NCBI GenBank assembly: GCA_013001485.1
Contig: JABDMN010000095.1
Location: 1 to 11,544, forward strand
Source: Acidimicrobiia bacterium
GTDB taxonomy: Bacteria; Actinomycetota; Acidimicrobiia; Spongiisociales; UBA5794
DNA: 11,544 bases
Direction: 5' to 3'
This document shows positions 5,506 through 11,544 of the stretch, piece after piece (the first letter of the stretch is position 1; each line of letters starts with the position of its first letter). The notes beneath the pieces were generated by a model. It was not told the origin of the DNA. It searched no databases and worked only from the letters and a program-made list of their open reading frames with translations. A program made the translations under genes and the position numbers.

Positions 5506-6588
5506 GTGATCCGCCGACTCATTCCCGTCCTCGTTCTCGCGATCGCCGCGGGTGCATGTAGCTCGACAGACGAGGTCGTCGACACCACGACGTTGGCCCC
5601 CACCGCGACTACCACGGCGGCGACAACGACAACGTCGAGCACCAGCACGACGACGACGACCACGACCACCACCACGACGACGATTCCGTTGCCAACCTCC
5701 CCGCTGAACGGGCTGCCGGTCGAGGACGCCGAGTCGCTCGATCGACGGGTGATCGGCATCAAGATCGACAACCACCCGAACGCACGACCGCAGTCCGGAC
5801 TCCAGGAAGCCGACGCTGTGTACGAGATCCGCGTCGAATCGGGGATTACGCGCTTCCTCGCTCTGTTCCACCACACAGACTCCGGGTACGTAGGCCCAAT
5901 TCGCTCGGGACGCCCGACCGATCCCGAACTCGTCGTGTACCTCGGTGCCACGTTCATGACCGCCGGCGCTGCGGGTTGGGTCGCTGCCGGTATTCGGGCG
6001 CAGGGCACCAACTACCTGTCCAACGAGACGCTCGGAACTCGACGAATCTCGGCTCGCCGGGCTCCTCACAACCTGTACGGGAACACGGTCGAGATGCGCG
6101 AGATCGCCGACGCCCCGCCGTACAGATTCCCCGATGACCCGCCACCGACCATCTTCGATTTCGCCGACATCGAGCTCGAAGGAGAAGCCGCAACCGACAT
6201 CACATTCGATTGGGCGGACCGCCACGAGGTCCGCTGGGAGTGGGATGGCGAGCGGTACCTCCGCTACGACCAGGGGGCTGCACATTCGTGGCTCGACATC
6301 GACGGCGACTCCGACCACGTGGCGTTCGACACCCTCGTCGTGATCAAGGGGCGCTACTACCTGGCGGGACCGCCGGGGGGCAGCGGCGTGTTGCCTTCGA
6401 TCGACACAATCGGAACCGGTGATGTCCTCGTCTTCTCGCAGGGGAAGGTGGTGACCGGGACCTGGAACCGGGGATCCATCGACGTGCCCTTCGAGCTCGT
6501 CGCCGAGGACGGCAGCGAGCTCCAGATTCCCCCGGGACGACCGTGGATCTCGGTGTTCCCGGAGAGCCGGGACGTGACCTGGGAGTGA
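5506..6588 (+). CDS. DUF3048 domain-containing lipoprotein with Thr-rich linker
   Basis: The start is set at GTG 5506 because the next codons give a lipoprotein signal: positively charged IRRL, a hydrophobic LVLAIAAGA core and a lipobox Cys18. The frame is open back to 5308, but that part overlaps alkD on the other strand. The mature protein would be lipid-anchored outside the membrane. Residues 26-60 are a Thr/Ser/Ala linker with 12 consecutive Thr. The following globular region (from about residue 62) opens with SPLNGLP and continues with DNHPNARPQSGLQEADAVYE and GYVGPIRSGRP, typical of the DUF3048 N-terminal domain (YerB family); the C-terminal half with KGRYYLAG and FSQGKVVTGTW fits the C-terminal domain. 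The biochemical function is unknown. The stop overlaps the amidase start, suggesting cotranslation. Confidence 0.9.
   Translation: MIRRLIPVLVLAIAAGACSSTDEVVDTTTLAPTATTTAATTTTSSTSTTTTTTTTTTTTIPLPTSPLNGLPVEDAESLDRRVIGIKIDNHPNARPQSGLQEADAVYEIRVESGITRFLALFHHTDSGYVGPIRSGRPTDPELVVYLGATFMTAGAAGWVAAGIRAQGTNYLSNETLGTRRISARRAPHNLYGNTVEMREIADAPPYRFPDDPPPTIFDFADIELEGEAATDITFDWADRHEVRWEWDGERYLRYDQGAAHSWLDIDGDSDHVAFDTLVVIKGRYYLAGPPGGSGVLPSIDTIGTGDVLVFSQGKVVTGTWNRGSIDVPFELVAEDGSELQIPPGRPWISVFPESRDVTWE
5647..5682 (+). repeat. Trinucleotide (ACN)12 tract encoding 12 consecutive Thr
   Basis: Twelve ACG/ACC codons in a row encode Thr48-Thr59 of the DUF3048 lipoprotein, inside a longer Thr-rich linker. It probably acts as a flexible spacer lifting the domain off the membrane through the cell wall. 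The near-perfect triplet array could change length by replication slippage without breaking the frame. Confidence 0.85.
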
Positions 6589-7883
6589 TCGACGCCGACC
6601 TCGAACGCGTCGCCACCGGTCAGGCATCGACTGCGGAACTGGTTTCGGAGGCTCTCTCCAGAGCCCGTAGGTCCCAGCTCACTACCAACGCCTTCACCCA
6701 GCTGCCGGAGACGTCGACCGTTGGATCGGGACCGCTGAGCGGCATAGCCGTCGCCGTGAAGGATCTCATCGATCAGGCCAGCCTCGCCACCACCGCAGGC
6801 TCATCCTTCTTACGAGAGCCCGCTTCGAGCACCGCACCCTGCCTACGCAATCTCGAAGCGGCGGGCGTCACGCTGCTCGGACGCACAAATCTTCACGAGT
6901 TCGCGTTTGGGTTCTCGTCGGAGAACGATTGGTTTGGCCCGGTGCGCAACCCGCTCGACCCGGCGACGTCGGCAGGCGGGTCATCAGGGGGCAGTGCTGC
7001 GGCAGTCGTAGCCGGGGTCGTGCCTGCAGCCATCGGGACCGACACCGGGGGATCGGTCCGGGTGCCCGCCGCCTTGTGCGGAGTGGTGGGGCTCAAGGTC
7101 ACCCACGGTTCTATTGACACCTCGGGGGTGTTCCCTTTGGCACCGAGCCTCGACACCGTGGGCCCGATTGCCGCATCAGTCGCTGACGCCTCCATCATCC
7201 ACGCCGCTCTCACCGGGTCGGCGTCGCTAACTGCACCGGAGCCGGCCCCAATCAGCGGGGTTCGCGTCGGTGTCCCCCATCCGTGGGTTACGGGCCCGAC
7301 CACTCCCGAGGTACGCGAAGCCTTCGTCGACGCTCTCGATCACATGGCTGATCTCGGTGCCCGCATCACCGAGATCGACCTCGCTGATCTTGAGCCGCCC
7401 GGTCTCATCAGCCCTGGCGCCAACTTCGAGGTCGCAGGGATCCATCGCGGTTGGTTCGAGTCCGATCCGTCTCGTTACGGGCCTCAGATCCGTGACCGCC
7501 TGGCGGCCGCTCTCGCCGTATCACCCGCCGAGCATGCCGAGTCGCTCCGGTGGAGAGCCGCCAGTCGCTCGACCGCGGCGAGCGCGTTCCAGGATGTCGA
7601 CGTGTTGGCAACGCCGACAGTCGGAGCAATGACCAAGCGGATCGGCGAAGACATGATCGACGTCGGCGGAACCAGCCTCCATTACCGGACGGTCCTGTCG
7701 CACTTCACTGCCCTCGTCAATCACCTGGGTCTCCCCGCCCTGGCGCTGCCACTCAAAGCTCCGGGACTTCCACCTCCTTCGCTGCAGCTCATTGGAGGTG
7801 CCGGCTCGGAGCGCCGTTTGCTCGCCATCGGGCTGGCCCTAGAACGGGCCGAGATCGCGGCGACAGGCGACCGCGCCGCCTGA
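6585..7883 (+). CDS. Amidase signature family hydrolase
   Basis: GTG at 6585 overlaps the TGA of the DUF3048 gene (GTGA), and the product then opens with VIDADLERVATGQASTAELV, the usual opening of GatA-like amidases; an earlier in-frame GTG at 6543 lies inside the upstream gene. The 432-residue protein has the Ser-cisSer-Lys triad: Lys59 in VAVKDL, cis-Ser133 in AGGSSGGSAA, and nucleophile Ser157 in GTDTGGSVRVPA, with the 24-residue serine spacing of the family. It would hydrolyse carboxamides; the substrate is unknown. It is about 50 residues shorter than GatA and has no gatC or gatB nearby, so it is probably a general amidase and not a glutamyl-tRNA amidotransferase subunit. No signal peptide is seen, so it is probably cytosolic even though its partner gene encodes a lipoprotein. 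Confidence 0.9.
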   Translation: MIDADLERVATGQASTAELVSEALSRARRSQLTTNAFTQLPETSTVGSGPLSGIAVAVKDLIDQASLATTAGSSFLREPASSTAPCLRNLEAAGVTLLGRTNLHEFAFGFSSENDWFGPVRNPLDPATSAGGSSGGSAAAVVAGVVPAAIGTDTGGSVRVPAALCGVVGLKVTHGSIDTSGVFPLAPSLDTVGPIAASVADASIIHAALTGSASLTAPEPAPISGVRVGVPHPWVTGPTTPEVREAFVDALDHMADLGARITEIDLADLEPPGLISPGANFEVAGIHRGWFESDPSRYGPQIRDRLAAALAVSPAEHAESLRWRAASRSTAASAFQDVDVLATPTVGAMTKRIGEDMIDVGGTSLHYRTVLSHFTALVNHLGLPALALPLKAPGLPPPSLQLIGGAGSERRLLAIGLALERAEIAATGDRAA

Positions 7884-7895
7884 TCCGAGGATCGT

Positions 7896-7923
7896 CTGAA
7901 TCTCACCGAGAGTGACATAGGAT
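7896..7923 (+). promoter_or_regulatory. Candidate korAB promoter
   Basis: A -10-like TAGGAT (7918-7923) fits TANNNT and has a TG three bases upstream (TGACA at 7913-7917). CTGAAT (7896-7901) with 16-bp spacing is a weak -35. Transcription would begin near 7930, giving an untranslated leader of about 65 nt before korA. Confidence 0.33.
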
Positions 7924-7938
7924 GTGCGCCTCACCAAC

Positions 7939-7944
7939 GGAGGA
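7939..7944 (+). promoter_or_regulatory. Shine-Dalgarno GGAGGA of the leader frame upstream of korA
   Basis: GGAGGA is the closest match to the Shine-Dalgarno consensus in this leader. It sits 10 nt before the ATG at 7955 and is too far from korA (ATG 7995) to serve it directly, which points to a translated leader frame. Confidence 0.5.
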
Positions 7945-7954
7945 TTAGAGACAA

Positions 7955-8002
7955 ATGAGGCCAGACCACGTCTCCCGAGAGGCGGGAGAGAACCATGGCT
8001 GA
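7955..8002 (+). CDS. Putative 15-residue leader peptide overlapping the korA start
   Basis: ATG at 7955 opens a 15-codon frame (MRPDHVSREAGENHG) ending at TGA 8000-8002, in a different frame from korA and overlapping its first 8 nt. It has a strong Shine-Dalgarno sequence 10 nt upstream. The hairpin that covers the korA ribosome binding site lies within it, so a ribosome translating this frame would melt the hairpin and end at the korA start. The peptide has no run of a single amino acid, so classic attenuation is not suggested. Whether it is translated is unproven; the alternative is a chance frame. Confidence 0.4.
   Translation: MRPDHVSREAGENHG
7971..7989 (+). promoter_or_regulatory. Hairpin sequestering the korA ribosome binding site
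   Basis: TCTCCCG (7971-7977) pairs perfectly with CGGGAGA (7983-7989) around an AGAGG loop. The right arm contains GGGAG (7984-7988), the Shine-Dalgarno sequence of korA, and ends 5 nt before the ATG at 7995. The fold would hide the ribosome binding site. The complementarity is seen directly; regulation is inferred. Confidence 0.5.
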
Positions 8003-9857
8003 GACAGCACCCACGATCGACCGCCGGGACCGGATCGTGCTCCGATTCGCCGGCGACTCGGGCGACGGCATGCAGCTCGCCGGAACCAGATTCACAGCCG
8101 CCAGTGCGTTGTTCGGCAACGACCTCGCCACGCTTCCAAACTTCCCCGCAGAGATCCGCGCACCACAAGGCACGCTGCCCGGGGTGTCGTCGTTCCAGGT
8201 ACAGATCGCTGACACCGACATCCTCACTCCTGGCGATGCGCCGGACGTCCTCGTCGCTATGAACCCGGCAGCACTCAAGGCCCACATTGGCGACCTCCGC
8301 AAGGGCGGACTCCTGCTGGTGAACAGCGATGCCTTCGTGGACCGCAACCTCACCAAGGCCGGGTACGAGACCAACCCGCTCGAGAATGGCGACCTCAAGG
8401 GCTACCACGTGCTCAGCGCACCCATGGAGGAGCTCACGAAACTCGCCGTCGCCGGGACGGGCGTCACTGGACGCGGCGTGCTGCGATCGAAGAACTTCTT
8501 CGCCCTCGGGCTGGTTTCGTGGATGTTCAACCGACCGACCGACACCGTCGAGAACTGGGTCACAGAGAAGTTCGCCAAGAACCCCGAGGTCGCCGCCGCC
8601 AACATTGCCGCGCTCAAAGCAGGCTTCAACTTCGGCGTGACCACCGAGGAGTTCCACTTCACGATCGAGGTGGACAAAGCAGCGCTCGTTCCGGGCACCT
8701 ACACCAACATCACCGGGAACCAGGCCGTCGCCTGGGGATTGCTGGCCGGTTCCCGCGCTGCCGATCTGCGGCTGTTCTACGGCTCCTACCCCATCACTCC
8801 CGCTTCGACTGTTCTCGAAGAGCTGGCGAAGCACAAGAACTTCGGCGTCCGCACTTTCCAGGCTGAAGACGAAATCGCTGCAGTTGGAGTGGCGCTGGGC
8901 GCCTCATTCGCCGGCCAGCTCGGCGTGACCGGGACCTCAGGCCCCGGTGTGGCTCTCAAGAGCGAGACCATCTCCCTGGCGCTGATCACCGAGCTCCCGC
9001 TCGTGATATTGAACGTGCAGCGAGCCGGCCCCTCAACGGGCATGCCCACCAAGACAGAACAGGCCGATCTGCTCATGTCGCTCTACGGGCGCCACGGCGA
9101 GGCACCGCTACCGGTGATCGCGGCCGCAACACCATCGGACGCATTTGAGACCGCCATGGAGGCATGCCGCCTGGCCACCAAGTACATGACTCCGGTCATC
9201 CTGTTGTCGGACGGCTACATCGGGAACTCCTCGGAACCATGGCGCCTGCCCGATGTCGCCGACCTGCCCACCTTCCCCGTGACACTGGCGACCGCAGCCA
9301 ACGGCACCGACGACGACGGAGAGGCCGCGTTCTTCCCGTACAAACGGAACGACGACACGTTGGCTCGGCCGTGGGCAGTTCCGGGCACACCTGGGCTGGA
9401 GCACCGTTTGGGCGGTCTCGAGAAGAACGAGCTCACGGGCAACGTCGAGTACGACCCGATGAACCACGAGAACATGACCATCCTGCGAGAGCAGAAGATC
9501 GCTGGCATCGCCGACGACATCCCGCACCAGCAGGTGCATGGCCCGGACGATGCCGACACGCTCGTGCTCGCATGGGGGTCGACCTTTGGGGCGGTGCGTG
9601 AAGCGGTGAACCGGTCGAACGAGGCAGGCCTCAAAGTGGCCCACGCTCACTTGCGGTACATCCACCCGCTGCCGGCCAACCTCGGGCAGATCCTCGATTC
9701 GTTCGACACGGTGCTGGTACCCGAGCTCAACCGGGGTCAGCTGGCCACGCTCATCAGATCGACGTATCTGAAGGACGTCGTGACCTACCCGAAGATCCAG
9801 GGGCTGCCATTCATGGCATCCGAGATCGAGGCGAAGATCAAGGAGATCGCAGAATGA
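7995..9857 (+). CDS. korA: 2-oxoacid:acceptor oxidoreductase subunit alpha (KorA, fused gamma-alpha)
   Basis: The 620-residue protein is the large subunit of a two-subunit 2-oxoacid:ferredoxin oxidoreductase, most likely acting on 2-oxoglutarate and making succinyl-CoA, CO2 and reduced ferredoxin. Residues 1-200 form the gamma domain (FAGDSGDGMQLAG at 18-30, FPAEIRAPQG). The alpha domain begins near 240, with the family motif YPITP (265-269), AEDEIAAVGVALGASFAG, TGTSGPG and YGRHGEAP (364-371). The C-terminal region carries the transketolase-like domain ending RYIHPLP and LVPELNRGQL. The gamma-alpha fusion with a separate beta subunit matches mycobacterial KorA (Rv2455c type). ATG at 7995 has GGGAG 6 nt upstream, inside a hairpin. 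It overlaps korB by 4 nt. Assignment to 2-oxoglutarate over pyruvate rests on family resemblance. Confidence 0.94.
   Translation: MAETAPTIDRRDRIVLRFAGDSGDGMQLAGTRFTAASALFGNDLATLPNFPAEIRAPQGTLPGVSSFQVQIADTDILTPGDAPDVLVAMNPAALKAHIGDLRKGGLLLVNSDAFVDRNLTKAGYETNPLENGDLKGYHVLSAPMEELTKLAVAGTGVTGRGVLRSKNFFALGLVSWMFNRPTDTVENWVTEKFAKNPEVAAANIAALKAGFNFGVTTEEFHFTIEVDKAALVPGTYTNITGNQAVAWGLLAGSRAADLRLFYGSYPITPASTVLEELAKHKNFGVRTFQAEDEIAAVGVALGASFAGQLGVTGTSGPGVALKSETISLALITELPLVILNVQRAGPSTGMPTKTEQADLLMSLYGRHGEAPLPVIAAATPSDAFETAMEACRLATKYMTPVILLSDGYIGNSSEPWRLPDVADLPTFPVTLATAANGTDDDGEAAFFPYKRNDDTLARPWAVPGTPGLEHRLGGLEKNELTGNVEYDPMNHENMTILREQKIAGIADDIPHQQVHGPDDADTLVLAWGSTFGAVREAVNRSNEAGLKVAHAHLRYIHPLPANLGQILDSFDTVLVPELNRGQLATLIRSTYLKDVVTYPKIQGLPFMASEIEAKIKEIAE
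9840..9845 (+). promoter_or_regulatory. Ribosome binding site of korB within korA
   Basis: AAGGAG lies 8 nt before the korB ATG (9854), inside the last codons of korA. With the ATGA overlap it ties korB translation to korA, as expected for subunits needed in equal amounts. Confidence 0.75.
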
Positions 9858-10870
9858 CGACGCAGGAAGCCGGATACTCCCGGACAGACTTCCAGACGGA
9901 CCAGGAAGTTCGCTGGTGCCCGGGCTGCGGTGACTACACGATCCTGGCGTCGGTTCAGACGTTCCTCGCAACGCTCGACCTGGAACGCGAAAGGCACGTG
10001 TTCATCTCGGGTATCGGCTGTGCTTCTCGCTTCCCGTATTACATGAACACGTACGGCATGCACTCGATCCATGGTCGGGCGCCCGCCATCGCCTCTGGCG
10101 TAGCCACGGCCAACCCGGACCTCACGGTGTGGGTCATCACCGGTGACGGAGATTCGCTTTCGATCGGCGGAAATCACCTCATCCATGCGATGCGCCGCAA
10201 CGTCAACATCAAGATCTTGCTGTTCAACAACCAGATCTACGGCCTCACCAAGGGGCAGTACTCGCCCACGAGCGAGATCGGGAAACTGACGAAGACATCG
10301 CCCATGGGTTCCATCGATTATCCGTTCAACCCGATCTCCGTAGTCCTTGGCGCCGAAGCGACCTTCGTGGCACGGACGATCGACATGGACCGCAAACACA
10401 CGACATCGATGCTCCAGGCTGCATACGAGCACAAGGGCTCGGCCTTCATCGAGATCTATCAGAACTGCAACGTCTTCAACGACAAGGCCTTCCTCACGCT
10501 CACCGGACGCGAGGACAGGGACGCCAACCGGATCTACCTCGAGGATGGCAAGCCGATCCTGTTCGGAGTGAACCAGGAATACGGGGTCAGCATGACCCCG
10601 GGCGGGGCTCGCATCGTGGAGGTCGCCGAGGTCGGCATGGATGCCATTCACGTTCACCAGGCGGCCAACCCGGATCCGTCTATGGCCTTTGCCCTGAGCC
10701 GGCTCGCCCACGGCCCGAGTGGTCCGACCCCGATCGGTGTGTTCCGACAGGTAGAGCGTGAGCACTACGGCTCGATGATGGCTTCCCAGCTCGACGCAGC
10801 ATTGGAGAAGCGCGGCGAGGGCGATCTCGGCAAGCTTCTGACCTCGGCCGGCACATGGACAGTCGACTGA
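9854..10870 (+). CDS. korB: 2-oxoacid:ferredoxin oxidoreductase subunit beta (KorB)
   Basis: The 338-residue protein is the thiamine pyrophosphate and iron-sulfur subunit partnering KorA. It carries WCPGCGDY (Cys22, Cys25), GIGCASRFPYY (Cys56) and YQNCNVFND (Cys205), the four cysteines expected to hold one [4Fe-4S] cluster in this family. The thiamine pyrophosphate motif runs from GDGDS (97-101) to the FNNQIYGLTKGQ stretch (Asn125, Asn126). No extra ferredoxin-like CxxCxxC domain or delta subunit is present, as is usual for the two-subunit enzymes of actinobacteria. The electron acceptor is therefore probably a separate ferredoxin, not encoded in the window. The ATG overlaps the korA stop. 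All catalytic and cluster residues look intact. Confidence 0.95.
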   Translation: MTTQEAGYSRTDFQTDQEVRWCPGCGDYTILASVQTFLATLDLERERHVFISGIGCASRFPYYMNTYGMHSIHGRAPAIASGVATANPDLTVWVITGDGDSLSIGGNHLIHAMRRNVNIKILLFNNQIYGLTKGQYSPTSEIGKLTKTSPMGSIDYPFNPISVVLGAEATFVARTIDMDRKHTTSMLQAAYEHKGSAFIEIYQNCNVFNDKAFLTLTGREDRDANRIYLEDGKPILFGVNQEYGVSMTPGGARIVEVAEVGMDAIHVHQAANPDPSMAFALSRLAHGPSGPTPIGVFRQVEREHYGSMMASQLDAALEKRGEGDLGKLLTSAGTWTVD

Positions 10871-10875
10871 GCGGG

Positions 10876-10881
10876 TAGCCT
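10876..10881 (+). promoter_or_regulatory. -10-like hexamer TAGCCT before the SRPBCC gene
   Basis: TAGCCT (TANNNT) ends 7 nt before the ATG at 10889 in the 18-bp gap after korB. No Shine-Dalgarno sequence is present, so a separate leaderless transcript is plausible. Confidence 0.42.
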
Positions 10882-10888
10882 CCCGCCG

Positions 10889-11323
10889 ATGCCGGCCGAG
10901 TTCTTCTCCCATCAGGTCTCGATCCCTCGCGACACCGCTCACGTCTGGGCACAGCTCAACGAGGCGGAGACGTGGGCCCACATCGGCCCCGTCGAGTCTG
11001 TGAGCGACCCTGTCTACGACGACAACGGCCTCGCCTCGTTCCAGTGGTCGACATCGGTCGGCCCCCGATCGTTCAAGGGAACGGCGGTGCGAAACCGCTT
11101 CGAGGAGCTCGAGAAGCTGGGGTTCGCGCTCGACGCCGGCGAGATGACGGGATTCATCAGCACCGAGCTCGACGGGGACGACGAAGCCACAGAACTGGTC
11201 GTAACACTGAACATCGAGGCCAAGGGTCTGCTCTCGTCCATGTTCTTCAGCGTCATCCGCGATGCCGTCGGGCGAGGCCTGCCGTCCCAGGTAGACGGCT
11301 TCGCCACCCGCATCGGCAGCTAG
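10889..11323 (+). CDS. SRPBCC family protein (START-like fold)
   Basis: The 144-residue protein opens with a strand and a SIPRDTAHVWAQLNEAETWAHIGPVESV segment typical of SRPBCC/polyketide-cyclase-like proteins, followed by alternating beta strands and a C-terminal amphipathic helix (SSMFFSVIRDAVGRGLPSQVDGFATRI) that would close the hydrophobic cavity. Such proteins bind small hydrophobic ligands or act as CoxG-like accessory proteins; no ligand can be inferred. It lies 18 bp after korB and may be read through with it, though a TAGCCT hexamer suggests its own start. The TAG stop sits in an AGCTAGAA sequence resembling the nearby CTAG-rich repeats. Confidence 0.75.
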   Translation: MPAEFFSHQVSIPRDTAHVWAQLNEAETWAHIGPVESVSDPVYDDNGLASFQWSTSVGPRSFKGTAVRNRFEELEKLGFALDAGEMTGFISTELDGDDEATELVVTLNIEAKGLLSSMFFSVIRDAVGRGLPSQVDGFATRIGS

Positions 11324-11354
11324 AACAGCTACCGCTACGAGTACCCGCTCTCTT

Positions 11355-11389
11355 GCTAGGGACTAGGGACTAGCAACTAGCAACTACTT
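11355..11389. repeat. Second heptanucleotide array (ACTAGGG / ACTAGCA)
   Basis: Five 7-bp units in one register run GCTAGGG, ACTAGGG, ACTAGCA, ACTAGCA, ACTACTT. The first two match units of the array at 2077-2178; ACTAGCA is a new variant. A GCTACCG unit, also found at the start of the first array's main block, occurs upstream at 11328-11334. As with the first array, it lies between two convergent genes. It has only two GGG runs and so no full G-quadruplex motif. Confidence 0.85.
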
Positions 11390-11396
11390 CAGTAGT
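11383..11396. repeat. Short inverted repeat at the convergent 3' ends
   Basis: ACTACT (11383-11388) and AGTAGT (11391-11396) are perfect arms around a 2-base centre, merging the last array unit with the final codons and stop of the minus-strand gene. It lacks a T-tract, so a terminator role is uncertain. Confidence 0.4.
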
Positions 11397-11544
11397 ACCA
11401 ACCCTGCCGGGGCTCGGGCAAGGCGAAGGCCGCATCGAGCGCTTTGAGCAGCTCCGGCGAGCCGACGAGGTTGTCGCTCGCTGCCAGCGTCGTCGCATTC
11501 CTGACCCCGATCCAAAGACGAGTCAACGCGGCGACCGACGCCTG
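11389..11544 (-). CDS. Unrecognised protein, C-terminal end (5' part outside window)
   Basis: On the minus strand one frame is open from the window edge (11544) to TGA at 11389-11391, giving 51 residues. It reads as normal coding sequence, with a helix-like ALTRLWIGVRNATTLAASDN stretch, then GSPELLKALDAAFALPEP and a terminal RQGWYY. I do not recognise the family. It is supported by the even codon use, by the convergent layout, and by the lack of any + strand gene here. The stop abuts the heptad array, much as the sodN stop does at the first array. Confidence 0.6.
   Translation of the reverse strand, partial: QASVAALTRLWIGVRNATTLAASDNLVGSPELLKALDAAFALPEPRQGWYY

Noticed and set aside
5467..6627. 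N-terminal extension of the alkD frame to 610 residues on the minus strand
   Set aside because: The extension is antisense to the DUF3048 gene, low in complexity (poly-Val/Arg-rich) and matches no domain; AlkD length, residue numbering and the TAACGT spacing support the ATG at 5466.
6585..7883. Naming the amidase GatA
   Set aside because: It is shorter than GatA, with no gatC or gatB nearby, and the catalytic triad is common to all amidase-signature enzymes.
7882..7893. GATCC-GA-GGATC as a terminator after the amidase gene
   Set aside because: The arms are only 5 bp, the loop of 2 bases is too small for a stable RNA hairpin, and no T-tract follows.

Overview
The window is GC-rich, gene-dense bacterial DNA that most resembles an actinomycetote, probably a member of Acidimicrobiia or a related lineage. 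Supporting signs are a nickel superoxide dismutase paired with its S26-type maturation protease, two-subunit KorA/KorB 2-oxoacid:ferredoxin oxidoreductase, a DUF3048 lipoprotein with a threonine-rich linker, GTG starts, and many genes with a TANNNT -10-like hexamer only 6-8 nt before the start codon (leaderless-type transcripts). The class-level placement is an inference from gene content. No rRNA, tRNA, CRISPR array, transposase or phage gene is visible, and no gene-free stretch exceeds 300 bases.

Layout. 1-507 (+): 3' part of an ABC-2-type permease. 527-2095 (+): MurJ lipid II flippase. 2077-2178: tandem 7-bp repeat array between convergent genes, supplying the last codons and stop of murJ and part of the stop of sodN. 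2173-2610 (-) and 2691-3158 (+): divergent nickel superoxide dismutase and its maturation protease, with an inverted repeat between them. 3237-4163 (+): DHH/DHHA1 phosphoesterase. 4187-4798 (+): class I SAM methyltransferase, whose stop overlaps that of the convergent AlkD-type DNA glycosylase (4795-5466, -). 5506-6588 (+): DUF3048 lipoprotein divergent from alkD, overlapping by 4 nt the start of an amidase-signature hydrolase (6585-7883, +). 7995-10870 (+): korA-korB, coupled by a 4-nt overlap and preceded by a leader with a 15-codon reading frame and a hairpin over the korA ribosome binding site. 10889-11323 (+): SRPBCC protein. 11355-11389: second heptad array, again between convergent genes. 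11389-11544 (-): 3' end of an unrecognised gene.

Functionally the window combines cell-envelope work (permease, MurJ, DUF3048 lipoprotein), oxidative and alkylation stress (NiSOD pair, AlkD), and central carbon metabolism (KorAB). The clearest multi-gene units are sodN/sodX (substrate and processing protease) and korA/korB (two subunits of one enzyme). The least explained structures are the two heptad repeat arrays, the first of which contains a telomere-like G-quadruplex motif, and the korA leader.
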